A stretch of 37,875 nt of DNA from Candidatus Omnitrophota bacterium (GTDB lineage: Bacteria; Omnitrophota; Gorgyraeia; 1-14-0-20-64-10), in NCBI GenBank assembly GCA_023818695.1, contig JAMWCF010000001.1:659306-697180 (forward strand), in the 5' to 3' direction. Of the stretch, positions 1 to 7,813 are shown piece after piece. The position numbers were made by a program, and so were the translations under genes. The notes beneath the pieces are model-generated. The model was given only the letters and a program-made list of their open reading frames with translations, was not told the DNA's origin and did no database searches. Each line of letters starts with the position of its first letter. Position 1 is the first letter of the stretch.

Positions 1-923
1 TTTTCTCCTTCAGAGGGAATGGCCCCTTCGACGTTGGCCACATAGGCCACCACATCCGGCTTGAACTGCTTGGCCACCACCGTAGTCAGCGCGGAATCAA
101 TGCCGCCGCTGCACATGGTGGCCAGCGGAGCATCGCTCACCAGGTGAATCCGAACACTGTCCGCCAGGGACTGCTCAAACTCGGCGATCATATCTCCAGC
201 AGGCCTCCTGCTGAATTCCAACAGCCGATCCACGTCCACATCCCGCAGAACATCGAAATAAGTGGTCCGCTCGACCCCGCATCGGCTGACTTTGACGATC
301 GTCCCGGCCTTGACATCCTCGATCCCCTCGAACGGGGTCCATTCCCCTTCGAAGCGCTGGTAAACGATAAAGGAAGCGAGCGCGTGCACGTCCGGTTTGC
401 AGGCGACCTCCGGATGGGCCAGCAGAGCTTTGCTCTCCGAGGCGAAAGCGATCCCCTTGCCGTAATCGGTCATGTAGAGGGGCTTGATACCGGTCCGGTC
501 CCGGGCCAACCAGAGGAAGCCGTCTCTCTTGTCGTAGTAGCCGAAGGCGAACATCCCGTTGAACCGGGGCACCGCTTTGAGAGGACCCCATCGATGGAGC
601 GCGTAGAGAACCACCTCGGTGTCGGTGGCGCTGGTGAACCGGACCCCTTCCCTCTCCAGCTCAGCGCGCAGTTCCTTGAAGTTGTAGACCTCACCGTTAT
701 AGGTGATCGCTCCCTGACCGTCGGCGGTGACAAACGGCTGGTGGCCGCGGGGAGACAGATCGAGGATACTCAAACGGCAGTGGCTGAAACCAACCGGGCC
801 GTCGGTCCAGACCCCTTTGTCGTCCGGGCCGCGGTAGCGGATCCTTTCGATCATCCGGTCAAGAAGATGCTCCCTGGCCGGTTCACTACTCTTGGTATTG
901 AAGTAACCGGCAATCCCGCACAT
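1..923 (-). CDS. Asparagine-synthase-like glutamine amidotransferase (3' end outside window)
   Basis: This is the N-terminal ~307 residues of a class II glutamine-dependent amidotransferase; the gene runs off the window edge. The start is MCGIAGYF, so Cys2 becomes the N-terminal nucleophile after Met removal. The glutaminase domain shows RYRGPDD, NGEVYNF and the ATDTEV segment. The synthetase domain begins near residue 245 and shows the PP-loop CSGGIDSA before the cut. The start codon lies 2 nt after the stop of the Wzt-like gene and has a GAGAGG ribosome site, so it is the last visible gene of the exopolysaccharide operon. In such loci asparagine-synthase homologues are thought to amidate sugars of the polymer; XrtA/PEP-CTERM loci carry a dedicated family (TIGR03108). 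Whether this is that family or a metabolic AsnB cannot be settled from half the protein. Confidence 0.92.
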   Translation of the reverse strand, partial: MCGIAGYFNTKSSEPAREHLLDRMIERIRYRGPDDKGVWTDGPVGFSHCRLSILDLSPRGHQPFVTADGQGAITYNGEVYNFKELRAELEREGVRFTSATDTEVVLYALHRWGPLKAVPRFNGMFAFGYYDKRDGFLWLARDRTGIKPLYMTDYGKGIAFASESKALLAHPEVACKPDVHALASFIVYQRFEGEWTPFEGIEDVKAGTIVKVSRCGVERTTYFDVLRDVDVDRLLEFSRRPAGDMIAEFEQSLADSVRIHLVSDAPLATMCSGGIDSALTTVVAKQFKPDVVAYVANVEGAIPSEGE

Positions 924-925
924 GG

Positions 926-2221
926 CTATGCCTCTCGAGTTGAAATGCGCAGTTCCGACTCCTGCGCGGACGGCATCCCGACAGGTTCGCTCAAGCGCCA
1001 GGCATGATCCATCAGTATCGCCCCGCGGGTCGGCCGATTGGAAGTGACAGTGAAATAAAGCGGCTCCGGCAATTGGGCCATTGGCACAGGATTCTGTCCT
1101 TCATGCAAAACAGCGGTAATGAAGTAGGTGTTTGGGGCCAAATTCAGCGATGGATACTCTAGAGTGACGGAGCCTGACCCTGCTTGAATTTCCCATTGGA
1201 AATCGGCGTAAAGGCTGGAGGCCTCGTGGCAAACCATCCCGTCATACCGTTCCAACGTCACCGTGATCGAAGGATTTTTGATGCCCCGCCTGGCAAAGTA
1301 AGAAAGATGGACCCGGAGAGAATCACCCGCCTTGAATTCATTCTTCCCTTCCCCCGAAACCGCTTCCAGACGGCCGCTGGTGAATTGGATTTCGCGGAAG
1401 GTGTCGGCCATCTCGATCCCGAGCGGAGTCCACACCTTCTCAAAGCGACCCCGGCTGACCACCTGATTGCGGTAGAGAGCAATCGCCTCGGCCGGCTTCC
1501 CATCCATAACGGTGCGGCCTTCCTTCAGTAGAACCACCCGGTCGCAGAGCCGGGAGATCGCCTCCAAGTTGTGCGAGACAAACAAAATCGTGGTCCCGCA
1601 CGCTTTCAGGTCGAGTATCCTTTTATAGCACTTCTGCTGAAACTCCATGTCGCCCACTGCGAGAATTTCATCAATCAGCATAATTTCCGGATAAACGTGG
1701 GCGATCACTGAGAAACCGAGACGGACTGACATCCCCGAGGAATATCGCTTGACTGGCATGTCGAGAAACTTTTCCAAACCGGCATAGGCCACAATCGAAT
1801 CGAAGTTTTTTCTGATCTCCCGGTGGGTCAACCCCATTACAGTACCGTTCAGAAAAATGTTCTCCCGGCCGGTCAAATCAGGGTGGAAACCGGCACCCAC
1901 CTCGATGAGGGCCGCCAAACGGCCCTTGACTTTGATCTCTCCCCGTGTCTGCCGACAGATCTTAGACAGGAGCTTGAGCACGGTGCTTTTGCCCGCCCCA
2001 TTGTGCCCTATGAGACCAACGGCCTCTCCTCTTCGAACATCGAAACTGACATCGCTTAAAGCCCAGAACTTTCCAACATGGTTCCCCGCGTTATCGCGGT
2101 CTCGGCCAACCAACCTTTTGAACATGTTCGGGATGGCATCCCGGAGACTGTCGTACTGGGATCCGAGGTGGAACTCTTTCCAGACATTTCGAACGGAAAC
2201 GGGAACCGGTGTCCTGTCCAT
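926..2221 (-). CDS. ABC transporter ATP-binding protein, Wzt type, with cargo-binding C-terminus
   Basis: This is the ATPase subunit of a polysaccharide/O-antigen ABC exporter, 431 residues. It shows Walker A GHNGAGKST (72-80), the signature YSSGM (160-164) and Walker B IMLIDE (180-185), followed by SHNLEAI. Residues from about 255 to the end form an extension with the beta-rich character of the Wzt C-terminal domain, which in known systems reads a modification on the polymer's non-reducing end before export. The gene starts 1 nt after the stop of the permease gene (TGA-C-ATG). It acts at the inner membrane with the Wzm-like protein encoded just upstream. Confidence 0.93.
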   Translation of the reverse strand: MDRTPVPVSVRNVWKEFHLGSQYDSLRDAIPNMFKRLVGRDRDNAGNHVGKFWALSDVSFDVRRGEAVGLIGHNGAGKSTVLKLLSKICRQTRGEIKVKGRLAALIEVGAGFHPDLTGRENIFLNGTVMGLTHREIRKNFDSIVAYAGLEKFLDMPVKRYSSGMSVRLGFSVIAHVYPEIMLIDEILAVGDMEFQQKCYKRILDLKACGTTILFVSHNLEAISRLCDRVVLLKEGRTVMDGKPAEAIALYRNQVVSRGRFEKVWTPLGIEMADTFREIQFTSGRLEAVSGEGKNEFKAGDSLRVHLSYFARRGIKNPSITVTLERYDGMVCHEASSLYADFQWEIQAGSGSVTLEYPSLNLAPNTYFITAVLHEGQNPVPMAQLPEPLYFTVTSNRPTRGAILMDHAWRLSEPVGMPSAQESELRISTREA

Positions 2222-2222
2222 G

Positions 2223-3005
2223 TCAGATCAGATCCGCGAACTTAACTTCCGCTCTTTTGAAGTAGAGGTAGGCAACACAGATGAAGATGGCGATGATTGC
2301 TGTTGCACATAGAAGAGACCCAAATTCCGGTGGTTGGCCGTGCAGGACAACTTTCCGAACATTCTCGATCACGACCGCCATCGGGTTGAGCATGTAAAAC
2401 GGCCGCCACTTACTCGGTACGCTCGAGGAGGAGTAAATCACGGGTGTAACAAAGAGCCCCAGCTGAACCACGATGGGAAGGATGTATTTAACGTCCCGAT
2501 AGAAAACGTTCACCGCCGAGGTGATGAGGGAAATTCCCACCAGCAGCCCGATTTCGATGGCGATAATCCAGGGCAACCAGAGGATCTGCCACGTCACCGG
2601 AAGCTTGTAGAGCGACATCAAGACGCCGACCAGGATGGACGCGATTAAGAAATCCACAAGGCAACCGATGATTACCCCCAGGGGGAACACTTCCCTTGGG
2701 AAATAGATTTTTTTGACCAACCCCATGTTGGCGGCCACCGAGTTCACGGAGAGAGAGATCGCCGTAGCGAAAAGGACCCACGGGACGAGGCCCGTATAAG
2801 AAAAAACAGGGTAAGGGATTCCATCGGAGCTCATCCTCCCGAACTTGGAGAAAACCAGGGTGAAGATCGCCATGAAGGCGAGCGGCTGGAGGATGGCCCA
2901 CGCGATGCCAAGCAGAGACTGCCGGTAGCGGACCTTAATGTCCCTGATTGCAAGAGACAGGAGTAAGTCCCGAAACCGGTAAAGTTCCTTCAGATGGCTG
3001 ACCAT
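2223..3005 (-). CDS. ABC-2 type polysaccharide export permease, Wzm type
   Basis: Integral-membrane subunit of the exporter, 260 residues, typical length for Wzm/KpsM/TagG permeases. The N-terminus has the family pattern LLLSLAIRDIKVRYRQSLLG followed by WAILQP. About six hydrophobic segments follow, with VKKIYFPREVFPL between the second and third and NVFYRDVKYIL before the fourth, both typical of the family. The start follows the tyrosine-kinase stop by 4 nt. It should form the membrane channel with the Wzt-like ATPase encoded next. Confidence 0.94.
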   Translation of the reverse strand: MVSHLKELYRFRDLLLSLAIRDIKVRYRQSLLGIAWAILQPLAFMAIFTLVFSKFGRMSSDGIPYPVFSYTGLVPWVLFATAISLSVNSVAANMGLVKKIYFPREVFPLGVIIGCLVDFLIASILVGVLMSLYKLPVTWQILWLPWIIAIEIGLLVGISLITSAVNVFYRDVKYILPIVVQLGLFVTPVIYSSSSVPSKWRPFYMLNPMAVVIENVRKVVLHGQPPEFGSLLCATAIIAIFICVAYLYFKRAEVKFADLI

Positions 3006-3009
3006 GTCG

Positions 3010-4029
3010 TTACCGGTCCGTCTTTTGAAGGACAGTTGTCTCTACCGCTTCCTGCGAGCTCTCCTGGACGGTCGGCTGAACTGTCGCCGTGCCGGAGCCG
3101 TTCGTGACCGTTGAAACTGGTGCGGAAGAACCGTTGCGGCGGCGGTAGGGATAGTAATAGCTATAGCCGTAGTAGTTGGAGGTGAAGAATTCGGCGTGGG
3201 TCAGGATGCAACCGATGATCTTGGCTTTGGTCTGTTTCAGGAGCGCCTTGGTTTTCTCCACCGTGGCCCGCTGGGTCTTGCCCGACCGGACCACGAGGAT
3301 CGTGCCATCCACCATCCGGCTCAAGATGCCGGGATCGGCCACCGGCAAAACCGGCGGAGAATCGATCAGCACAATGTCATACTGCTTGCGGGCCGTCTCG
3401 ATGATCTGCTTCATATTCGCCGAGTCCAGCAGTTCAGCCGGGTGGCTGGGAACCGGGCCGGCAGGCAGAACCCAGAGCTTGGACTCCACCACGTTGACCA
3501 GGTAGGGGTCGATGACGCCGCTGTCCGACAAGGCGTTGGAAAGCCCCTTCTGCGGAGTGAATCCGAGCCATTGGTGGATCGTGCTGGCGCGCAGATCGGC
3601 ATCGATCAGGAGGACCCGCAGCCCTTCCTGCTGGGCCAGCGACAAAGCCAGGTTCAGGGAGGTGACGCTTTTCCCCTCCCCGTGCACCGAGCTGGTCACC
3701 AGCAGCGCCCTGGCTTCCGTCAGCGGTTTCATCGACTGCAGGTTGGTCCGGACGATCCGGTACTGTTCCGCGATCGGAGACTTGGGATCGGCCGCCACGA
3801 TGATATGAGGGTTGATCTTCAGGTTCTCGTTGAACTTCAGCTTCTCCGGGGCGACCATCTTCGGCCGGCTGACATGAGCGGGAAGGGGGTGCGCCGCTTC
3901 CTTTTTCTCGCCAGCAACGGCCTTGCTCTCCTGCGCGGGAGCGGAAGCCGCTGCAACCGTTTCTTCCAATTGCCGGCGCCGGAGCCGTTCCCGGGCTGCC
4001 TTCTCCAATGCTTTCGTGATCTTGCTCAT
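3010..4029 (-). CDS. CpsD/CapB-type (BY-kinase) tyrosine autokinase of polysaccharide synthesis
   Basis: Cytoplasmic tyrosine kinase of the polysaccharide co-polymerase complex, 339 residues from the ATG at 4029. The start was chosen because that ATG overlaps the upstream stop as ATGA and opens on MSKITKALEKA, a usual beginning in XrtA-associated kinases. Motifs are Walker A SSVHGEGKS (113-121), Walker A' VLLIDAD (139-145) and Walker B DIVLIDSPP (218-226). Residues 286-295 hold seven tyrosines in a YYGYSYYYPY cluster, the expected autophosphorylation site, followed by a Ser/Thr/Gln-rich tail. The partner membrane protein (4877-6427) lacks a kinase domain, so this is the split Wzc arrangement. 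An XrtA-type kinase (TIGR03018) is the likely subfamily, inferred from context. Confidence 0.94.
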   Translation of the reverse strand: MSKITKALEKAARERLRRRQLEETVAAASAPAQESKAVAGEKKEAAHPLPAHVSRPKMVAPEKLKFNENLKINPHIIVAADPKSPIAEQYRIVRTNLQSMKPLTEARALLVTSSVHGEGKSVTSLNLALSLAQQEGLRVLLIDADLRASTIHQWLGFTPQKGLSNALSDSGVIDPYLVNVVESKLWVLPAGPVPSHPAELLDSANMKQIIETARKQYDIVLIDSPPVLPVADPGILSRMVDGTILVVRSGKTQRATVEKTKALLKQTKAKIIGCILTHAEFFTSNYYGYSYYYPYRRRNGSSAPVSTVTNGSGTATVQPTVQESSQEAVETTVLQKTDR

Positions 4030-4865
4030 GACGCCACCACCTCTTCTTCTTGAGTCACCAAAGCCGGCAACTCCTTCGCCACCTCTTCGATGATCTCCGG
4101 CCCGATCGTCCTGGAATCGTTGATATATCCCGTTAAAAGCGCCCTGTCGCACAAACCGTTGATCAGCCTGGGGACTCCCTGCGTGTGCTTGAAAATGGGG
4201 GAGAAGGCGGCTGAAGAGAAGATCGGCTCGCCGTTGGCCCCCGCCGCGTGAAGCCGGTGGCTCACGTAGGCCGACGTCTCGAAAGCGTCCAGCGGACCCA
4301 GGTGGTAATAGAGGGAAACCCTCTGGCGCAGCTGGGTCAACTCCTTGAGCCACAGCTTCGGCTTGAGCTCCGGCTGGCCCATCAGGATGATCTGGATCAG
4401 CTTGTCGGTCTCGGTTTCGAGATTCGAAAGCATCCGCACCTCCTCCAGCACCGACGGCTTCAGGTTCTGCGCCTCGTCGATCAGCAGGACCACGTTGACG
4501 TCCCGCTCCAGCTGTTCGATCAAAAATTCGTTGAGCCGACCGATCATCTGGGTCTTGGTCATGCCGGGCCGGTAGGGAATCTCCAGTTCATCCAGCGTCA
4601 GGGCGATCAGGTCCTTGGAAGTCAGGTGGGTGTTTCGGATGATCGCCGTCTTGGCGGATGGATCCAGCTTGGACAGCAGAACCCTGGAGAGGGTCGTCTT
4701 GCCGGACCCGATCTCGCCGGTGATCACCACGAACCCGCACCGCTCCTCGATCATGTAGATCATGTTGTTCAGCGCGTCCAGGTGCTTCTGGGAGGGATAA
4801 AAATACCGGGTGTCCGGCGTCATCTGAAACGGCTTCTCTTTTAACCCGAAGAATTCCTCGTACAT
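4026..4865 (-). CDS. ExeA/GspA-like AAA ATPase, XrtA/PEP-CTERM-associated type
   Basis: AAA ATPase of 279 residues opening MYEEFFGLKEKPFQ, the standard start of the ExeA/GspA-like family. Walker A is GEIGSGKT (50-57) and Walker B LLIDEAQ (127-133). Next come LSNLE and an arginine-containing LRQRVSLYYHL segment typical of sensor regions. In exosortase A loci a member of this family (TIGR03015) sits beside the chain-length protein and kinase; the neighbours here match that pattern. Its exact role in polysaccharide secretion is not established. It starts 11 nt after the chain-length gene and overlaps the kinase start by 4 nt, suggesting translational coupling. Confidence 0.92.
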   Translation of the reverse strand: MYEEFFGLKEKPFQMTPDTRYFYPSQKHLDALNNMIYMIEERCGFVVITGEIGSGKTTLSRVLLSKLDPSAKTAIIRNTHLTSKDLIALTLDELEIPYRPGMTKTQMIGRLNEFLIEQLERDVNVVLLIDEAQNLKPSVLEEVRMLSNLETETDKLIQIILMGQPELKPKLWLKELTQLRQRVSLYYHLGPLDAFETSAYVSHRLHAAGANGEPIFSSAAFSPIFKHTQGVPRLINGLCDRALLTGYINDSRTIGPEIIEEVAKELPALVTQEEEVVAS

Positions 4866-4876
4866 GTCTGCGCCCC

Positions 4877-6427
4877 TTAAACCTTCCAGCGGACCAGGAA
4901 CCGGTCCACCTGTTGAGCTACCCCGTTACGGACCGTCTTAAAGGCGGTCACCACATGCCGCTTCAAAGCGAGCCAATGTTTGATCCTCTCCCGCTGGGCC
5001 TCCAAATCCTCTTCCGTGAGGATGGTGGAGATCGACCCCAGGACCGGCAGGGCCAAAGCGGCCTGCAGTTCATCGGTCGACTGGAACGACTGGTCCAGGA
5101 ACTCCACCAGGAAGACGACGCCGGCCCCCACGAAAATCCCGAGGAACAACCCGAACAGCCCCAGCTTGAACATGTTCGGGCGGACCGGCCTCAAAGGAAG
5201 GCGCGCCGGCTCCAGGATCCGGAACCTCAATCCCTCATCCGATTCCCCAAGCCGGCGGGTGATCTTGGCCCTCTGCATCCGCTCCTGAAGGTGCTGATAG
5301 GTGCCGGCATGGACCTGGTAATCGCGCGTCAGCTGGGCCAGTTTCTGCTCCTGCCAGGGAGACAGGGCCACGGAGGTCGGCCCGCCGCCAAACACCTCCA
5401 CGCTGCCGCCCATCGCCGGATCATCGGCCCTGGTGATCACCTGCACCTGGGCTCCAGCGGGCGCGCCTGGCCTCTGCGAAACAGGCACCGGCTTCTCCAT
5501 CCGCTCAACCAAAGCGCCGTACGCCTCCTTGGCCAGCTTAACCTTCTCCTGGTCGATCCCTTTGAGCTCTTTTTCCTGCGCGGGGACTTCCAGGACGGTC
5601 AACAGATCCTGATACAGCTGCGGGTCCTGCCCTTTGGCGATGGAATTAGCCACGAACTTCCGGATCTCCTGGTTGCGCCGGCGCTTCAACTCCTCAAGCC
5701 GGCGCTTGGTCGCCACCACGGCCGGGTGGATCTCGGTATTCTCAACCAAAAGCTCCGCCAGCTGGGTCTCCAGCTGGATGACCTGGCGGTTGAGCTCGTC
5801 GGCCACCGGAAGGTCGGCGGCATTCATCTCTTTGAATTCCCGGAGTCTCCTCTCCGACTCTTCGAGCTCCTTCTTGTAAACGTCCATCTCCTTGCCGATG
5901 AAATCGATCGCGGTGTCCGTCTCCGCAGACTGGGCGGCGGTGTTTCGCTCCATGAAGATGCCGGAGATCGAGTTGACCACCTGCTGGGCCATCCTGGGAT
6001 CCTCATGTTCGTAGGCGATCATGAGAATCTCCCCGCCCCGCATTCCGACCCGAATATTGTTTTGCAGGCCGCGGACCAGCCCTTCGAAAGCGACCGGGTT
6101 GGTGATCCCCTTGTCCAGTTTCAGGTCCTCCACCAGCCGGCTCAAGGAGGTCCAGCTCAAGATCTCCTCCCGCAGGAGTCCCAGACGGCTGCGGACCGAG
6201 CTGGAGATCGCCAACCCGCTGATCAGCGGGTTCATGATGTTCGGCTCCTGCACCAGGATCGCCGTCTCCGCCCGGTAGATCTTCGGCATGAAAAGCCCCA
6301 TCACCATCGACCCCAGGAAGATGCTCAAGCAGGGGACGAGAAAGAACCACCGGCGCCTGACGATGATCGCCAGGTAATCCTGCCAATTGATGCGTGTCTG
6401 CGTTTCCGCGAGCTCTGTCTGTTCCAT
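4877..6427 (-). CDS. Polysaccharide chain-length determinant / GumC-Wzz family inner-membrane protein
   Basis: Co-polymerase of 516 residues. It has a first membrane segment near residues 32-50 (WFFLVPCLSIFLGSMVMGLF), a long periplasmic part rich in heptad-like Glu/Leu/Arg stretches (about 180-330), and a second membrane segment near 430-450 (LGLFGLFLGIFVGAGVVFLVEF). The sequence LEPARLPLRPVRPN just before the second membrane segment is the proline-rich signature of Wzz/GumC proteins. There is no C-terminal kinase; that function is encoded two genes downstream. The start lies 7 nt after the export-protein stop. It should couple polymer length control to the Wza-like export protein across the periplasm. 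Confidence 0.94.
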   Translation of the reverse strand: MEQTELAETQTRINWQDYLAIIVRRRWFFLVPCLSIFLGSMVMGLFMPKIYRAETAILVQEPNIMNPLISGLAISSSVRSRLGLLREEILSWTSLSRLVEDLKLDKGITNPVAFEGLVRGLQNNIRVGMRGGEILMIAYEHEDPRMAQQVVNSISGIFMERNTAAQSAETDTAIDFIGKEMDVYKKELEESERRLREFKEMNAADLPVADELNRQVIQLETQLAELLVENTEIHPAVVATKRRLEELKRRRNQEIRKFVANSIAKGQDPQLYQDLLTVLEVPAQEKELKGIDQEKVKLAKEAYGALVERMEKPVPVSQRPGAPAGAQVQVITRADDPAMGGSVEVFGGGPTSVALSPWQEQKLAQLTRDYQVHAGTYQHLQERMQRAKITRRLGESDEGLRFRILEPARLPLRPVRPNMFKLGLFGLFLGIFVGAGVVFLVEFLDQSFQSTDELQAALALPVLGSISTILTEEDLEAQRERIKHWLALKRHVVTAFKTVRNGVAQQVDRFLVRWKV

Positions 6428-6434
6428 GGGGAAA

Positions 6435-7280
6435 TTAGAAACCTCCGGTTGCCAGCGAACGGGCCGTCTGGGCGGAGGTCGCCGGGCTCAACAACTGTCC
6501 GAGGAACCGGTTGATGCCGCTCAAGAAGGTCGAGGGCACCACCACAATCTCCCCCGGGTAAATGTCGATGTCCTGCTCCAGCTTTCCCTGATAGAGCACC
6601 TTGTAAAGGTCCACCTTGCGGACCTTCGGCTTCTTGATGTCCGGTTTGACCACGTGCGTGCGCCGCTGGGCGGCGAAGAAGGTCGGCAGGCCGGCGGCCA
6701 CGATCGCCTCGCGCAGTTTGATCGTGTCGCCCCGCATGATGTACTTTCCGGGCCGGGCGACCTCTCCGAGGACGTAAACCACCTTCGAGTTGTAGCCAAC
6801 GATCGTCACCAGGACTTCCGGCACCCGGACGTACGGTTCCAGGAGCTTCGTGATCACCTCCTGGACCTCGTTCTTGGTCAATCCCAGCACGGAGACGTCG
6901 CCCAGGTAGTTATACTGGATGGCGCCTGTGGGCCCGACCACGAAATCGCCGCTGAAGTCCGGCTGGTTTCGCACCTGGATCCGTATGACATCATCCCGGC
7001 CCAGCGTGTAGGGACCTTTGCCGACAAACCAGGTGGTGAAATCGTATGTTTCCGGCAGCTGCTGGGTCCGCCGCGGCTGGTCCGAATCGGCCGGGACCAC
7101 GTTGCCGGAAGCGCCAGGCAAAGCGCTGTTGGGAATCGGCTGGTATCCGATGACATTCGGGGTATCGCCGCCCTGGTCGGACCCATGCTGGTCGCCGGGC
7201 GCCGCCCATGAGGGGGAACCCATGGCGAAACTAGTTACGAAAATGAGAAATAAACCGATCGTTTTCTTCGCCGGAAACAT
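6435..7280 (-). CDS. Polysaccharide export protein, Wza family (Poly_export + SLBB)
   Basis: Secreted or outer-membrane export component, 281 residues from the ATG at 7280. I chose this start over an in-frame ATG 39 nt upstream because a GAGGAG ribosome site lies 9 nt before it and the protein then opens with a clean signal peptide (KKTIGLFLIFVTSFAMG, cleavage likely after SWA). The Poly_export domain includes YTLGRDDVIRIQVRNQPDFSG and GAIQYNYLGDVSVLGLT. An SLBB-like repeat follows with VYVLGEVARPGKYIM and GEIVVVP. The C-terminus lacks a clear amphipathic helix, and no lipobox is seen, unlike E. coli Wza. Members of XrtA loci (TIGR03027) have this layout. It lies 22 nt after the small HTH gene. 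Confidence 0.93.
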   Translation of the reverse strand: MFPAKKTIGLFLIFVTSFAMGSPSWAAPGDQHGSDQGGDTPNVIGYQPIPNSALPGASGNVVPADSDQPRRTQQLPETYDFTTWFVGKGPYTLGRDDVIRIQVRNQPDFSGDFVVGPTGAIQYNYLGDVSVLGLTKNEVQEVITKLLEPYVRVPEVLVTIVGYNSKVVYVLGEVARPGKYIMRGDTIKLREAIVAAGLPTFFAAQRRTHVVKPDIKKPKVRKVDLYKVLYQGKLEQDIDIYPGEIVVVPSTFLSGINRFLGQLLSPATSAQTARSLATGGF

Positions 7281-7302
7281 GCTTTTCACTCTCCTCGCTT
7301 TA

Positions 7303-7482
7303 TTAATAAACCGCCTCAATAAGCCCTTTGAGTTCTTCCAGATCGGTGGAGGAGTAAATCCTCCATCCGCGCCAATCCCGTTTGGCCTGCTTCACTTTCC
7401 CGGCTTTTTCCCAGCGAGTGATCGTCTTGGTTGTGACCCCGAGTTTTTCGGCCACCTCGGTGATGGTATATCGATCTTCCAC
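7303..7482 (-). CDS. Small MerR-type helix-turn-helix protein, candidate operon regulator
   Basis: A 59-residue DNA-binding protein, first gene of the exopolysaccharide operon, starting with GTG at 7482 behind a perfect AGGAGG site 8 nt upstream. It reads MEDRYTITEVAEKLG, VTTKTITRWEKAGKV, then a WRGWRIYSSTDLEELKG segment. This is the MerR/excisionase winged-HTH pattern (helix-turn-helix at about 6-25, wing at about 33-43 with R-W-R-I-Y, then a short helix). There is no effector or dimerisation domain. An inverted repeat lies 36 nt upstream of its start, so autoregulation of the operon is likely (inference). An alternative is a structural or excisionase-like role, but no mobile element surrounds it. 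Confidence 0.85.
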   Translation of the reverse strand: MEDRYTITEVAEKLGVTTKTITRWEKAGKVKQAKRDWRGWRIYSSTDLEELKGLIEAVY

Positions 7483-7517
7483 TTTATCCCTCCTAAAAAC
7501 TTTTGTTCACAGATGGT

Positions 7518-7538
7518 AGGAATGTCCTAGACAGTCCT
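7518..7538 (-). promoter_or_regulatory. Inverted repeat, candidate operator of the exopolysaccharide operon
   Basis: Read on the minus strand, the sequence is AGGACTGTC, spacer TAG, GACATTCCT: 9-nt arms that match at 8 of 9 positions. It overlaps the start site predicted for the sigma-54 promoter at 7545-7560 and lies 36 nt before the HTH gene. The position suits a repressor site, plausibly for the HTH protein itself. That assignment is inference. Confidence 0.45.
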
Positions 7539-7544
7539 ATATAG

Positions 7545-7560
7545 AGCATGTGGTATGCCA
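7545..7560 (-). promoter_or_regulatory. Candidate sigma-54 (RpoN) promoter of the exopolysaccharide operon
   Basis: On the minus strand the 16-mer TGGCATACCACATGCT fits the -24/-12 consensus TGGCACG-N4-TTGCW. Both invariant dinucleotides (GG and GC) are present with exactly 10 nt between them, and a TT precedes the TGG. Mismatches are at consensus positions 6, 7 and 12. Transcription would start near 7534, giving a leader of about 52 nt with a strong ribosome site. XrtA-type loci are known to use PrsK/PrsR, whose response regulator is sigma-54 dependent, so the promoter type fits the operon content. Confidence 0.6.
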
Positions 7561-7691
7561 AATCAGAGGAGAAGAACCTGTAAGTATTCTTATTTATTTA
7601 TAACTATCTTATTTATATATATTTATAATAATAATTTGAAGAATATTTCCAGTTTTGTTCTTCAGTTAATCTTTCTATAGCCAGATTTCTA

Positions 7692-7733
7692 TGTCGTAAC
7701 TGTCGCAATAAATATACACTTCTGTCGCGACAG
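7692..7733. promoter_or_regulatory. TGTCG-box cluster with a perfect 12-bp palindrome
   Basis: CTGTCGCGACAG (7722-7733) is a perfect palindrome. Two more TGTCG half-sites in the same orientation start at 7692 and 7701, the palindrome's own starting at 7723. It lies about 190 bp upstream of the predicted sigma-54 start site and about 45 bp upstream of the -35 box of the divergent hydrolase gene. It could be an upstream activator site for a sigma-54 enhancer-binding protein or an operator for the hydrolase. The roughly 230 bp between 7500 and 7730 is strikingly AT-rich and holds no gene that I can support. Confidence 0.4.
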
Positions 7734-7777
7734 GTGGAGATATCGGAAAGTCATCGACTTCAGAGCTGTCATGCCCC

Positions 7778-7806
7778 TTGCCCCCTTCTGCTTCTTCAGG
7801 TATCAT
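7778..7806 (+). promoter_or_regulatory. Candidate sigma-70 promoter, leaderless, of the alpha/beta hydrolase gene
   Basis: A -35 TTGCCC (7778-7783) is followed after exactly 17 nt by -10 TATCAT (7801-7806). The ATG at 7814 is 7 nt downstream, so transcription would begin at or next to the start codon. No ribosome site precedes that ATG, which fits a leaderless message. Confidence 0.5.
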
Positions 7807-7813
7807 ACGCCCC

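Noticed and set aside
4913-6514. 533-codon open frame antisense to the chain-length gene
   Set aside because: Arg/His/Leu-rich composition, no domain, fully opposite a well-supported Wzz/GumC protein.
7560-7690. Many TATAAT-like hexamers in the AT-rich gap
   Set aside because: Base composition alone yields such matches; none has a convincing -35 at correct spacing toward the operon, while the sigma-54 element does fit.
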